64,000 bases of DNA, taken from Salminus brasiliensis (Eukaryota; Chordata; Actinopteri; Characiformes; Bryconidae). A program made the translations under genes and the position numbers. The stretch is from positions 96,353,873-96,417,872 of the forward strand of contig NC_132878.1 of NCBI RefSeq assembly GCF_030463535.1. The letters are read 5' to 3'. Shown in pieces: positions 43,355 to 53,632 of this stretch. The notes beneath the pieces were generated by a model that saw only the letters and a list, made by a program, of their open reading frames with translations, did no database searches and was not told where the DNA came from. Numbering within the stretch: position 1 is the first letter of the stretch; each line of letters opens with the position of its first letter.

Positions 43355-46300
43355 TATTTAGATTTTGTCTTTAAAATAATAATTGCTTTTTTTTATTATT
43401 TTTTTTTATCATTTATTTGTTTATTCAATAAATCAATATTATTATTAATAATAATATGAATAATAATGATAATGTTGCCAGATTTATTCGTATTCTAGAC
43501 AACGCCTATATATATCCTGCTCTCCTGCTGTGGCATACTCCATTAAAATAAACTAGAGCATTACAGAATTACAATGAAATCCAGCAGTGAAGAAATGACA
43601 TCAGCCTGAAATTGAGTTGAAGTAGTACAGTAGTACAGCTGAGCTGTTTTCTGAACCTGGGGCTTAATTGCATTCATACTGCAGGTGCAGCTGAAGTAAA
43701 TATGTAATATCTGTAGTGCAGGGGGTGGGAGTGTGATGGCTGATCTGCAGCTGTTGAACTAGTCCTAAACTCAACACCGTGATTTATTTTTCCAGTCTCT
43801 TTTTATAACGACGGGGATCCAGTGAAGACGGCTGGGGCTCAGTGGCTCGACTCTGTGGATGAAAGTCAGTTCAGCCGTGGCCTTCTTAAAAAACCCTACC
43901 GCACGTCCTCCCCTCTCAGCCTGCAGACTGAGAAACTCCCACTCCACACATCTCAACACCCCGACAGAGAGTCCTCCCACAGAGGCACGGGTTAGTTACA
44001 CAAGCTGGTCACACTAATCTGACCCAAACTGAGGCAAATACACACATATATATATATATCCCCACATTTGGCGGGGCTACATACGTGTTATACAGCACTG
44101 TACAGAAGTTTTAGGCCCCTAGACCCATAATTTTACTGTATGCTGTTTAAAGTAAGGAACTTTTGGAGGTTCTTCACTTTAACACTGTGGTTGAACCTCA
44201 TAAGGTGCTTTAAGTAAAGTTGTTTATAAGGACAAATGCTCCTCAAAGCACCTGTAAGAGATTCCTCCACAGTTTCAAACTGAAGACGTAGTCCTGTTAA
44301 CAGTGTAGAAGCTCCAGATCTCATCAGATCAGATAAAGCAGCTGAACATGAATCCAGTAAAAAGGAGAAACAAGAGCTTCTCATTCTGAAGAAAGAAAGT
44401 AGTGAGATCTTGTCGGTGAGCTAGTCTGAAGAACAGAGTTCGGTTCCTCCAGGGTTCTCCTGGACGCCCCACCCCAGTCCAGCCAGCGTGGAGGATGTGT
44501 TCAACTCCATCAGCAGCAGCAGCAGCAGCTCACCTGATTTACCATCATTAAGCCCTGATTTACCACCAAACCAGGTGTTGATCTGAGGAGAACTCTCAAT
44601 AACACTAGACTCCATGAGAGAGGAGAACTTGGAGATGTTCTAATGATGAACACAGTGATGGAGAAACTCTTACTGACCAGATCAGCGGTTTTACACTCTA
44701 GAACAGTAAATGTGCTTTAATGTGACGAATAGGCGAAACTAAAGTTCACACTGCTGTCTAACCTGCCCCCAAGATCCTGAACGGTTGGTGGGAGAAATCG
44801 CCTTCCAGCTGGACCGAAGGATCCTCTCCCACGTCTTTCGGGACCAGTCTAGACTGTATGGCTTCACTGTGGTCAACATACCAGACAAGATAATACAGGT
44901 GAGGTGTTAATCCAAACAATAGTACAGGTGAGCTGCTATTACAGGTTATATAGTATTATAGCTGCTAGTGTAGCTCATAGTACAGGTGAGCTGCTATTAC
45001 AGGTTATGTAGTATTATAGCTGCTAGTGTAGCTCATAGTACAGGTGAGCTGCTATTACAGGTTATATAGTATTATAGCTGCTAGTGTAGCTCATAGTACA
45101 GGTGAGCTGCTATTACAGGTTATATAGTATTATAGCTGCTAGTGTAGCTCATAGTACAGGTGAGCTGCTATTACAGGTTATGTAGTATTATAGCTGCTAG
45201 TGTAGCTCATAGTACAGGTGAGCTGCTATTACAGGTTATATAGTATTATAGCTGCTAGTGTAGCTCATAGTACAGGTGAGCTGCTATTACAGGTTATATA
45301 GTATTATAGCTGCTAGTGTAGCTCATAGTACAGGTGAGCTGCTATTACAGGTTATGTAGTATTATAGCTGCTAGTGTAGGTTATAGTACAGGTGAGCTGC
45401 TATTACAGGTTATATAGTATTATTGCTGCTAGTGTAGGTTATAGTACAGGTGAGCTGCTATTACAGGTTATATAGTATTATAGCTGCTAGTGTAGGTTAT
45501 AGTACAGGTGAGCTGCTATTACAGGTTATATAGTATTATAGCTGCTAGTATAGGTCATAGTCTAGTGATAGTCATAGTGAGCTGGTAATATTGACCAAGG
45601 CACAGGTGGGCTGTTAGTATAGGTCATGGTACAGGTAAGCTGCTAATACAAGTCATAGTACAGGTGAAATCCTAGTACAGGTGAATGGCTAATACTGACC
45701 AAAGCAAAGTAAGCTGCTAATACAAGGTGAAATGCTAGTACATACGAGGTGCTACTACAGACCACATTATAGGTCAGCTGTTAGTACCAATCTTAGTACA
45801 GATCAGCAACTAACATAGATAATAGCCCCAGCACACCTCTAGTACAGATCATAGGACATGTGAGCGATTAGCATAGGTAATAGTATGGCAACCTACTACT
45901 AGTACAGATCATAGTACAGGTGAGCTACATAGGTCACAGCACAGGTGTAGTGCTAGTACAGGACAAAGCACAGGCAATCACAGCACATTTGATCTCCTAG
46001 CATAGCATAATATTACAGGCAAGCTTCTAGCACAGATCGTAGGACAGGTAAGCTGCTAGTACAGGTGCTAGTATAGAACAGTACAGCCTGTGGGGGCATG
46101 TGGGTTGTAATGGCCTTAAAGAGTGGAACGCTGGAATGCTGGCTTTTGCAACAGGGAGTGTTCTGCTAACGGCTGAGATTAAGAATGAAATCTCTTCCCT
46201 GAACAGCAGGATTTTCCTGTTTCGTGCTGACGTAATTCCCACAGACGAACAGCCAGCTTAAAAAAAACATGCGGGTTTGTCCTTTTGTTTGAGTCCAGCC

Positions 46301-47836
46301 ACCCTAGCCGCCCTAGCCGCCCTAGCCGCCCACCCCAGAGCTGATGTTTAGCTCTCAGGGCTGTAATATAGACTATAAATAACCCGGGACACCCGAACTG
46401 GGACCTGCTCTACTCAGTTCTCCCTTCACCCCAATGTAGCTGATATACCGCATGGCTAACACATTGTTAGCGCACCCGTGCTAATGGCTGGATTTTGTCC
46501 GTACTTCAGTCCATCTTTATAGAGAACAGTGAGTCCTGCAGTGTCGGACGCCACATAATCAAGTCTATTAGGGCTTACTGGACACCTGGACTCGCCTCGA
46601 GGAGAGTGTGCAGTGATGTAGACATGCAGTTAGCACCATGCTAATTTGCTAGGCCTACAGCTGTAGTGGGAAATGGAAGGGACACACCCTGTGGGGACAT
46701 CATGGACAAAAACAGAACTGTCCTTCTTTTCTGAGGTAGAATGAGCGACATCAGTTTAATAGGAAATGGTCATTTTTCGGGAGTATTTTCGGAAATCCAA
46801 AACCTTGCACCTTGACCAGTTGTCCTTATTTCGTCCAAGCATCTTCGTCTGATGATAAAACTGTCCTCCAGAGGGCTTTTTCTTCGTCCATGTGGTTCAT
46901 GGCTTGAAGGTGTTGATTTCAGAGCAGGAGCTTCTATCTTGGACGGCAGCCTCTCGAGACACTGGTGTTCCAGCAGCTTCCAGTTCATGGCTGGCCTGTG
47001 CCTTGGTGGTTCTTGGGTTGTTCTTGACTATCCAAGAGATGTTCCTGACTTGTAGATCGAAGATCATCCTTCTCAGATCTGCACTGAGCTCTTCGGACTT
47101 TCCCATTGTACCATGAGTTGGTCAGCCCAGTGAGTTTTTAGGTGTTCACAGAGAAGCTGCCAGCTGTAGCCAATCATGATCACTATCAGGAGGTTAAGAG
47201 CTCTTGGACGTTACATGGATTTTTTGACCATGTACGTATAATTTGGACCCTGTGTTGATTTCAGGAAACATTCATGTCCTAGCAAATTAGCATGGTGCTA
47301 ATGGCATGTCCAGTTTATGTTGTGTATAAGCCATGTGGGACACTGGGGTTCAATTGCCACAACACTACAATGGCCCACCTCTGTAATACGAGTTAACTTG
47401 TACGTGGTTCTGGCTAGTAGAGTAGTCAGCATCCCATAATAGGAGCATCTATCCAAATAGCTGACCATTTACTTGATCTTTTCACCGGACTACTCCTTCA
47501 CAGGTCTCCACGCACCCTCTCACGGGTAAAGTGGACGAGGCATACAGGCGTGACCTGAACAACCGCTACGTGAAGCTGATGGACCACCTACGTTCCCTGG
47601 GCTACAGCATGACCCTCCATCCGCCCTTCACTGAGTTCATCGTCAACACCTACGGCATCATGAAGCAACGGCTGGACTCAGATACGGCCCGCCAGCTCGG
47701 CTACAGTGACCCGGACGTCCTGCAGCGCGCGATAGTGGGCTCTGCGCCGTCCGGCCTCCTGAAGGACCTGCTGGTGCTCTTCAGCTGCCTGTGCTACATG
47801 GCCCGGCTGGACGGGAAGCCCTTGCTGCTGTGGTAG
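37886..47836 (+). CDS. spatc1: Speriolin, spermatogenesis and centriole associated 1 (complete, 4 exons, 274 aa)
   Basis: Speriolin is a centrosome/sperm-neck protein in mammals. Coding exons: 37886-38057, 43796-43990, 44774-44898, 47504-47836 (TAG 47834-47836); 825 nt in frame, phases 1, 1, 0. Residues about 13-50 ([20 protein letters not shown], then [10 protein letters not shown]) form a heptad-type coiled coil. The middle (58-122) is Ser/Pro/His-rich and poorly conserved. The C-terminal speriolin domain starts at [20 protein letters not shown] (about 125), continues [14 protein letters not shown] and [16 protein letters not shown], and ends [20 protein letters not shown], then PLLLW. It is shorter than mammalian SPATC1, mostly through a shorter middle. 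Position directly after grina matches mammalian gene order. Confidence 0.93.
38138..39821. repeat. 31-bp minisatellite, block 1 (about 54 copies)
   Basis: Unit GTTAGGCCGTTATACGCTCT then CCACTACATCG. Variants are GTTAGG/CTTTAGG and GCCGTTATA/GCCATTATA/GCCACTATA/GCCTTTATA. Divergence is low, implying recent expansion. Confidence 0.98.
39822..40423. repeat. Unique insert in the 31-bp array, copy 1
   Basis: About 600 bp beginning GCCACTATCTATGCGCCCTC, including an (AT)n tract (40266-40297) and the first part of dispersed repeat R1, ending CATCACCATTAGG where it joins the 31-bp array again. Nearly identical to 41861-42452, offset 2039 bp. Confidence 0.95.
40432..41860. repeat. 31-bp minisatellite, block 2 (about 46 copies)
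   Basis: Same unit as block 1. Contains internally duplicated runs (for example 40740-41050 resembles 41050-41340). Confidence 0.98.
41861..42452. repeat. Unique insert in the 31-bp array, copy 2
   Basis: Second copy of 39822-40423, with a shorter (AT)n tract. Here R1 continues past CATCACCATTAGG into GTGAAGAACTTTCTGTGAGG, so this is probably the original and copy 1 the truncated duplicate. Confidence 0.95.
43991..44773 (+). other. spatc1 intron 2
   Basis: Begins with donor GTTAGT (weak). 44095-44115 (TGTACAGAAGTTTTAGGCCC) looks like the end of a fish Tc1-like short element and much of 44100-44700 may be that element, though I cannot define its other end. Contains a short (CAG)n at 44512-44528. 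Confidence 0.5.
44920..45560 (+). repeat. 58-bp tandem repeat carrying splice-donor-like words, about 11 copies
   Basis: Unit GTACAGGTGAGCTGCTATTA then CAGGTTATATAGTATTATAG then CTGCTAGTGTAGCTCATA. Each unit contains CAG|GTGAGC, a near-ideal 5' splice site. The array begins 30 bp after the true donor of exon 3 (ATACAG|GTGAGG). Decayed copies continue to about 46080. Confidence 0.95.
46090..46740 (+). other. spatc1 intron 3, middle part, no exon seen
   Basis: Unique-looking non-coding sequence with a short CCCTAGCCG repeat at 46303-46330. Confidence 0.5.
46740..47106 (-). pseudogene. Tc1-like transposase relic
   Basis: The minus strand starts [18 protein letters not shown], the typical N-terminus of Tc1-family transposases (helix-turn-helix region), then [20 protein letters not shown]. 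Farther along, after frame breaks, HEPHGRR and other scraps remain. The DDE core is not intact. Lies in spatc1 intron 3. Confidence 0.8.
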
Positions 47837-49350
47837 AGCTTTTAAGGCCAAGCAGGAACAGTGATGCACTCATGGCCTACAAACAAGCACACACACACAC
47901 ACACACACACCCAGTAAAATGGCACACAAAGAGGCTGTGACTCATGTGTTTGACTGTGTCAGATCTGCACGAACTTTAGGCTTGCCAGAGGGACCAGCCC
48001 CGTTTTACACAAACATTATAAGCATAAATCAGGACACAAATAAATGCATAAATATTTGTTTAAATAATGATAAATGATGATAAAAATATACAGACAGACC
48101 CTTTAAGCATCATAATTATATATATATACAACAATGGGCCTTTACGTATACCAGCCTATTAACATTTAAAGGGCTCATATCATTTATTTGTTTAATTTAT
48201 TATGTAAACAGTGGTCTATAAAAACAGTAGTATATAAAAAAATGCACCTTTTGAAGTCACTGTTTTTGTGGACGCACAAACTTCCACCTATGCGAAGTCT
48301 AAGTCTACAGTCAACTTCATTTAAAAGGATAAAATGCTATAAATGCTATATTATTTAAAATAAAATAAAATAATAAAGTGATTTTGAGATACATAAACCC
48401 ACACAAACATCATAAGTGTACATCAGGACATGTATATCATGTATATCAGCCTATAAACATTTAAAGGGCTCACATCATTTATTTGTTTCATTTATTATGT
48501 AAACATTAGTCTATACAAAATAGCACCTTTTGAAGTCACTGTTTATGTGATGTCACAAAAACTAACACACAATTTTCCACCTACGCCTGTTTAGTCTACA
48601 GTCCATTTAATTTAAATGGATAAAATGCTAAAAATAAAGGATAATAATAATAATAATAAAGATTTTGGGATACATATAACCCACACAAACAAAATAAGTG
48701 TACATCAGGACACAAATAAATAAATAGAGTTTTGGCACCCCGACTATTCCCCAACAGTCGTGTTGCTAGCCAATTTCCCAAACCAAAAAATACTAGCTAG
48801 CTAAATCTTCGCCAAAGAAAACAAAGGTATTTCTGCAGTTTTCAACCCCATTTAAAGCACAATTTAACAAACTCACACAACAATAAGACGTTTAAACATT
48901 AATAAATGCCACATTTTACGTTTAATCTTCCCTACAATGTGATTAAATTAGCACAATATCCAATAATTATGCATTAAAGCATCAATATGTGAATTGGACA
49001 CTACATAAACATTAACAAAAGCTTATAAATAAATAAATATATAAAAATATACCTGACAGACCCTTTAAGCATAATTGTTGTGTGTATATATACAACAATA
49101 GACCTTTATGTATACCAGCCTATGAACATTTAAAGGGCTCATATCATTTATTTGTTTAATTTATTATGTAAACATTAATAAATAATAAAGTGATTTTTGG
49201 GGATACATAAAAACACCATGGACACACATAAATAAATGAATAAATAGATTCCATATCATTTATTTGTGTGGTTTTACTATGTAAACATTAGTCTATAAAA
49301 AAGCACCTTTTAAAGTCTCTATTTTTCTGATGTCACAAAAATGCAAACAT
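47837..49350. other. spatc1 3' flank and degraded satellite-related repeats
   Basis: A (CA)n tract at 47886-47911 follows the stop. From about 47990 the sequence contains older, scrambled relatives of the downstream 196-bp unit (CAGACAGACCCTTTAA, TACATCAGGACACAAATAAA, ATTTAAAGGGCTCATATCAT at least twice). 48725-49020 is a separate repeat, nearly copied at 51940-52207. Confidence 0.7.
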
Positions 49351-51110
49351 CTAAGCTTAATCATTTGGTAATTTTTTTGGGGTACAAAAAACCCACACAA
49401 ACATCATAAGTGTACATCAGGACACAAATAAATGCATAAATATAAAAAATATAATAATAATTAAATATAAAAAATATGCAGACAGACCCTTTAATCATTT
49501 CAGCATGTTATTAATAGTATATTAACGACTTATTGACTTATTGACTATCTAAGCTTAATCATTTGGTAATTTTTTTGGGGTACAAAAAACCCACACAAAC
49601 ATCATAAGTGTACATCAGGACACAAATAAATGCATAAATATAAAAAATATAATAATTAAATATAAAAAAATATGCAGACAGACCCTTTAATCATTTCAGC
49701 ATGTTATTAATAGTATATTAACGACTTATTGACTTATTGACTATCTAAGCTTAATCATTTGGTAATTTTTTTGGGGTACAAAAAACCCACACAAACATCA
49801 TAAGTGTACATCAGGACACAAATAAATGCATAAATATAAAAAATATAATAATTAAATATAAAAAATATGCAGACAGACCCTTTAATCATTTCAGCATGTT
49901 ATTAATAGTATATTAACGACTTATTGACTTATTGACTATCTAAGCTTAATCATTTGGTATTTTTTTTGGGGTACAAAAAACCCACACAAACATCATAAAT
50001 GTACATCAGGACACAAATAAATGCATAAATATAAAAAATATAATAATAATTAAATATAAAAAATATGCAGACAGACCCTTTAATCATTTCAGCATGTTAT
50101 TAATAGTATATTAACGACTTATTGACTTATTGACTATCTAAGCTTAATCATTTGGTAATTTTTTTGGGGTACAAAAAACCCACACAAACATCATAAGTGT
50201 ACATCAGGACACAAATAAATGCATAAATATAAAAAATATAATAATTAAATATAAAAAAATATGCAGACAGACCCTTTAATCATTTCAGCATGTTATTAAT
50301 AGTATATTAACGACTTATTGACTTATTGACTATCTAAGCTTAATCATTTGGTAATTTTTTTGGGGTACAAAAAACCCACACAAACATCATAAGTGTACAT
50401 CAGGACACAAATAAATGCATAAATATAAAAAATATAATAATTAAATATAAAAAAATATGCAGACAGACCCTTTAATCATTTCAGCATGTTATTAATAGTA
50501 TATTAACGACTTATTGACTTATTGACTATCTAAGCTTAATCATTTGGTAATTTTTTTGGGGTACAAAAAACCCACACAAACATCATAAATGTACATCAGG
50601 ACACAAATAAATGCATAAATATAAAAAATATAATAATTAAATATAAAAAAATATGCAGACAGACCCTTTAATCATTTCAGCATGTTATTAATAGTATATT
50701 AACGACTTATTGACTTATTGACTATCTAAGCTTAATCATTTGGTAATTTTTTTGGGGTACAAAAAACCCACACAAACATCATAAGTGTACATCAGGACAC
50801 AAATAAATGCATAAATATAAAAAATATAATAATTAAATATAAAAAATATGCAGACAGACCCTTTAATCATTTCAGCATGTTATTAATAGTATATTAACGA
50901 CTTATTGACTTATTGACTATCTAAGCTTAATCATTTGGTAATTTTTTTGGGGTACAAAAAACCCACACAAACATCATAAATGTACATCAGGACACAAATA
51001 AATGCATAAATATAAAAAATATAATAATTAAATATAAAAAAATATGCAGACAGACCCTTTAATCATTTCAGCATGTTATTAATAGTATATTAACGACTTA
51101 TTGACTTATT
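49351..51110. repeat. 196-bp satellite, 9 copies
   Basis: CTAAGCTTAATCATTTGG recurs at 49351, 49549, 49745, 49940, 50138, 50334, 50530, 50726 and 50921: spacing 195-198 bp. Copies are almost identical, differing mainly in A-run lengths and GTAATTTTTTT/GTATTTTTTTT. AT-rich; the last copy is cut short where the predicted smpd5 promoter region begins. Confidence 0.98.
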
Positions 51111-51239
51111 TAGTGACGCCAGAAAGCTCATTTAGCTTCACTGTTCATGTAGGACAGTGTTAAATCGTGGAGATTTGCCCAGAGTGTCAGTTTTGGAGCC
51201 TGTGAGGCAAAAGTGTGTCAGATTAGCAAAGCTAGCCTA

Positions 51240-51531
51240 GTTTTACCTCAGAAAGCCGCGGGAGCGCGCCGAGGCTTCGGTCGGGCACGCGCATGACCTA
51301 ATACAGTGCCTTTAGCGCTATGAGAGGGGAGAGAGAGGGAGAGAGAGGGATAGAGGGAATGGGAGAGAGAGCAGCCACTGCTTTCGTATTACAGTCGTTT
51401 CTCTGTTGATAATTAAAGCAAATACGAGGTTAGAGCAACTGAAAAGCTCCACTTTATACAAAATTAGAGGAATATTTGCAGGGTTGGGAGAAGAGGGCAG
51501 GACGTAGCTACCTTAGGCTGCTTCAGTGGAG
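51240..51531 (+). promoter_or_regulatory. CpG-rich region with predicted smpd5 promoter and non-coding exon 1
   Basis: GC/CpG-rich stretch (AAAGCCGCGGGAGCGCGCC near 51253), then a GAGAGA tract, then CAGTGGAG|GTAAGTCCG, a strong donor at 51531/51532. It is the best candidate first exon for the + strand gene whose coding exon begins after the acceptor at 58106. Confidence 0.5.
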
Positions 51532-51712
51532 GTAAGTCCGCCGCCGTAAAGGTAAAGGTTAGCCCCCCTGCTAAGCAGGTAATCGGGGTTTATAAGGTGT
51601 GTAGATGGTGTTGAGATCATTAAGGGTTAAGGAGATGTGATATTTTAGCGATTTGGGGTGTTTTTGCTCCTTATTCTGAGCTTTATCTGCTGTAACGTTA
51701 GCTGTGAGGCTG

Positions 51713-51809
51713 AACTCGCCGTTCCACCTTAAATGGCGCAGCAGTTACATTCTGGCGCCTGAGGCGCCAGAATGTAACTGCTGCGCCATTTAAGGTGGAA
51801 CGGCGAGTT
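51713..51809. repeat. Perfect 48-bp inverted repeat with 1-bp centre
   Basis: Left arm 51713-51760 (AACTCGCCGTTCCACC ... TCTGGCGCCT), centre G at 51761, right arm 51762-51809. No mismatch found in 48 pairs. A diverged half-relative (TGAGTTCGCCGAC) lies at 52731-52743. Confidence 0.96.
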
Positions 51810-53632
51810 AGAGTGAGAAGCCAATTTCAACGTCTTTTTAAATTTAGCTGCTTTAGTCGTGTAAAATATCCCTAAAATAAACATCAAACAACACATTATG
51901 ACATAATTTATACATATACACCTAATTATAGTTGAACGCAAAAGTTTTGGCACCCCAAATATTCCAGTAAATACTAGCTAGCTAAATCCTCGCCAAAGAA
52001 AACAAAGGTATTTCTGCAGTTTTCGACCCCATTTAAAGCACAATTTAACAAACCCACACAACAATAAGACGTTTAAACGTTTATAAATGCCATATTTTAC
52101 GTTTAATCTTCCCTACAATGTGATTAAATTAGCACAATGTCCAATAAGTATGCATTAAAGCATCAATATGTGAATTGGACACTACATAAACATTAACAAG
52201 AGCTTATTCCAGCAGACATAGGGGTGAAATGATGACAATATTGACCAAAGCAGCTTAAAAATTCAATTAAAAAATTCAAATAAGCCCTTATAAATGTTCA
52301 AATGGGTGTATTTCCGTGGCCATGATATTAAAGGGAAAGTTCGGCGATCGGGCAAATTCGCTGATTGATTACGGGCAGAGTTGATAAGTTAGCCAAGATA
52401 TGTTGGGTTTCTGACTTGTGAAATTTTTAGGTAACAACAGGAGATAGGAGGTCAAGCTGGTCCTTTAACTGTCCGAATTTGGTCTGAGGTTCTTATAGGG
52501 GATCTGTAGAAGCTCCTGCAGTACTACGAGATTTGGCACTCGTAGTTTTGTAGATTTTTTAAAGTATAAATAAGTCAAATCCTCTATAGAGCAGGTTTTA
52601 ATATATACATACTGTTTATTTACTGAATTTAGAGAAATTAGTTGGCTAAGTTTACTATATATATCTAAAATGTGAAGGAACGTTTGTAGAAATGTGATAT
52701 TTTAGCTATTTATTCTGTTAGCCGTGAAGCTGAGTTCGCCGACTTTTAGATGTCGGCGTTAGATGTTTCTTTAAGTACGAAAATTAATACGTCCATTCAA
52801 ACAATGTAGCCGTCACTGCCCACATGCTTCTGTGCGTCCTTTATGTTGGCCACTAGGGGGCAGCTTAGAGTCAGATATTTGACAACAACAAACATGGCGA
52901 CGGTGGAGGAGATCGTGATGACGTATTTACGACAACAAAAAAAAGTGTATGAGTTTTTTTTTTTTTTCGTGGTGTCCCCACCACTCACTTGAGCTGTTGC
53001 CTACACTGCCCCCCCCCCCATGGTTTCCAGTGGTACTGCGCCGTTCCGTTTAGGTCGAAGCTTTGTTATCCCCCGGAGGCGGGGGTAGGTGTGGAGCCGA
53101 TTAGCTAATAAAGGAGCCAATCAGGGGCATTTTTTTCTTCTTTTTACGTTGCCGAGGTGACCAGTAGGAAGTGTTAACATTTTAAAGTCTCTTTTTTAAC
53201 AAATTTTTGGCCATTTTTAGTTTTCAAATTGGCTTTACATTGACCCCTTCTTCAGGGGTCATGTACAGTAAAAATCATTAGTACAGGCTGTTTTCAGGGT
53301 GTTCCTCCACCCTCGGACCTTCCTGCTCATTAACAGGCCCTTTCAGAGCTGCAGGGCGTGTTGAGGCAGGGCGTCCACTACAGTGTGCGGGGCAGGGTGC
53401 CTCCAGGACCAGGTGTTAGGAGCACTGGTCTGCAGCACCAGAATGGGTCTCACTGGTGTTACAAGTCAGAGAGCCTTTTTGCTTAGAGCAGAGGGGAGGG
53501 AGGAGGAAGAGGAGGGAGGAGGAAGAGGGAGGAGCTGCGCTGACACACCTGCTAAACCTGGCAGCTAACAGGTGAGTTGAAGCAGGTGTGCTGGAGCAGG
53601 AAAAGCACAACACTGTGCAGGAATCCTGCCGT

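Larger units (their letters stand above)
38058..43795 (+). other. spatc1 intron 1
   Basis: 5.7-kb phase-1 intron (donor GTGAGT, acceptor tttttccag) dominated by the 31-bp array and its duplicated insert. 42453-42660 contains R1 sequence with a short tandem repeat of ACTCCAGCTCTGACTGGG. 42740-43790 is AT-rich, with (AT)n at 43300-43350 and no exon seen. Confidence 0.9.
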
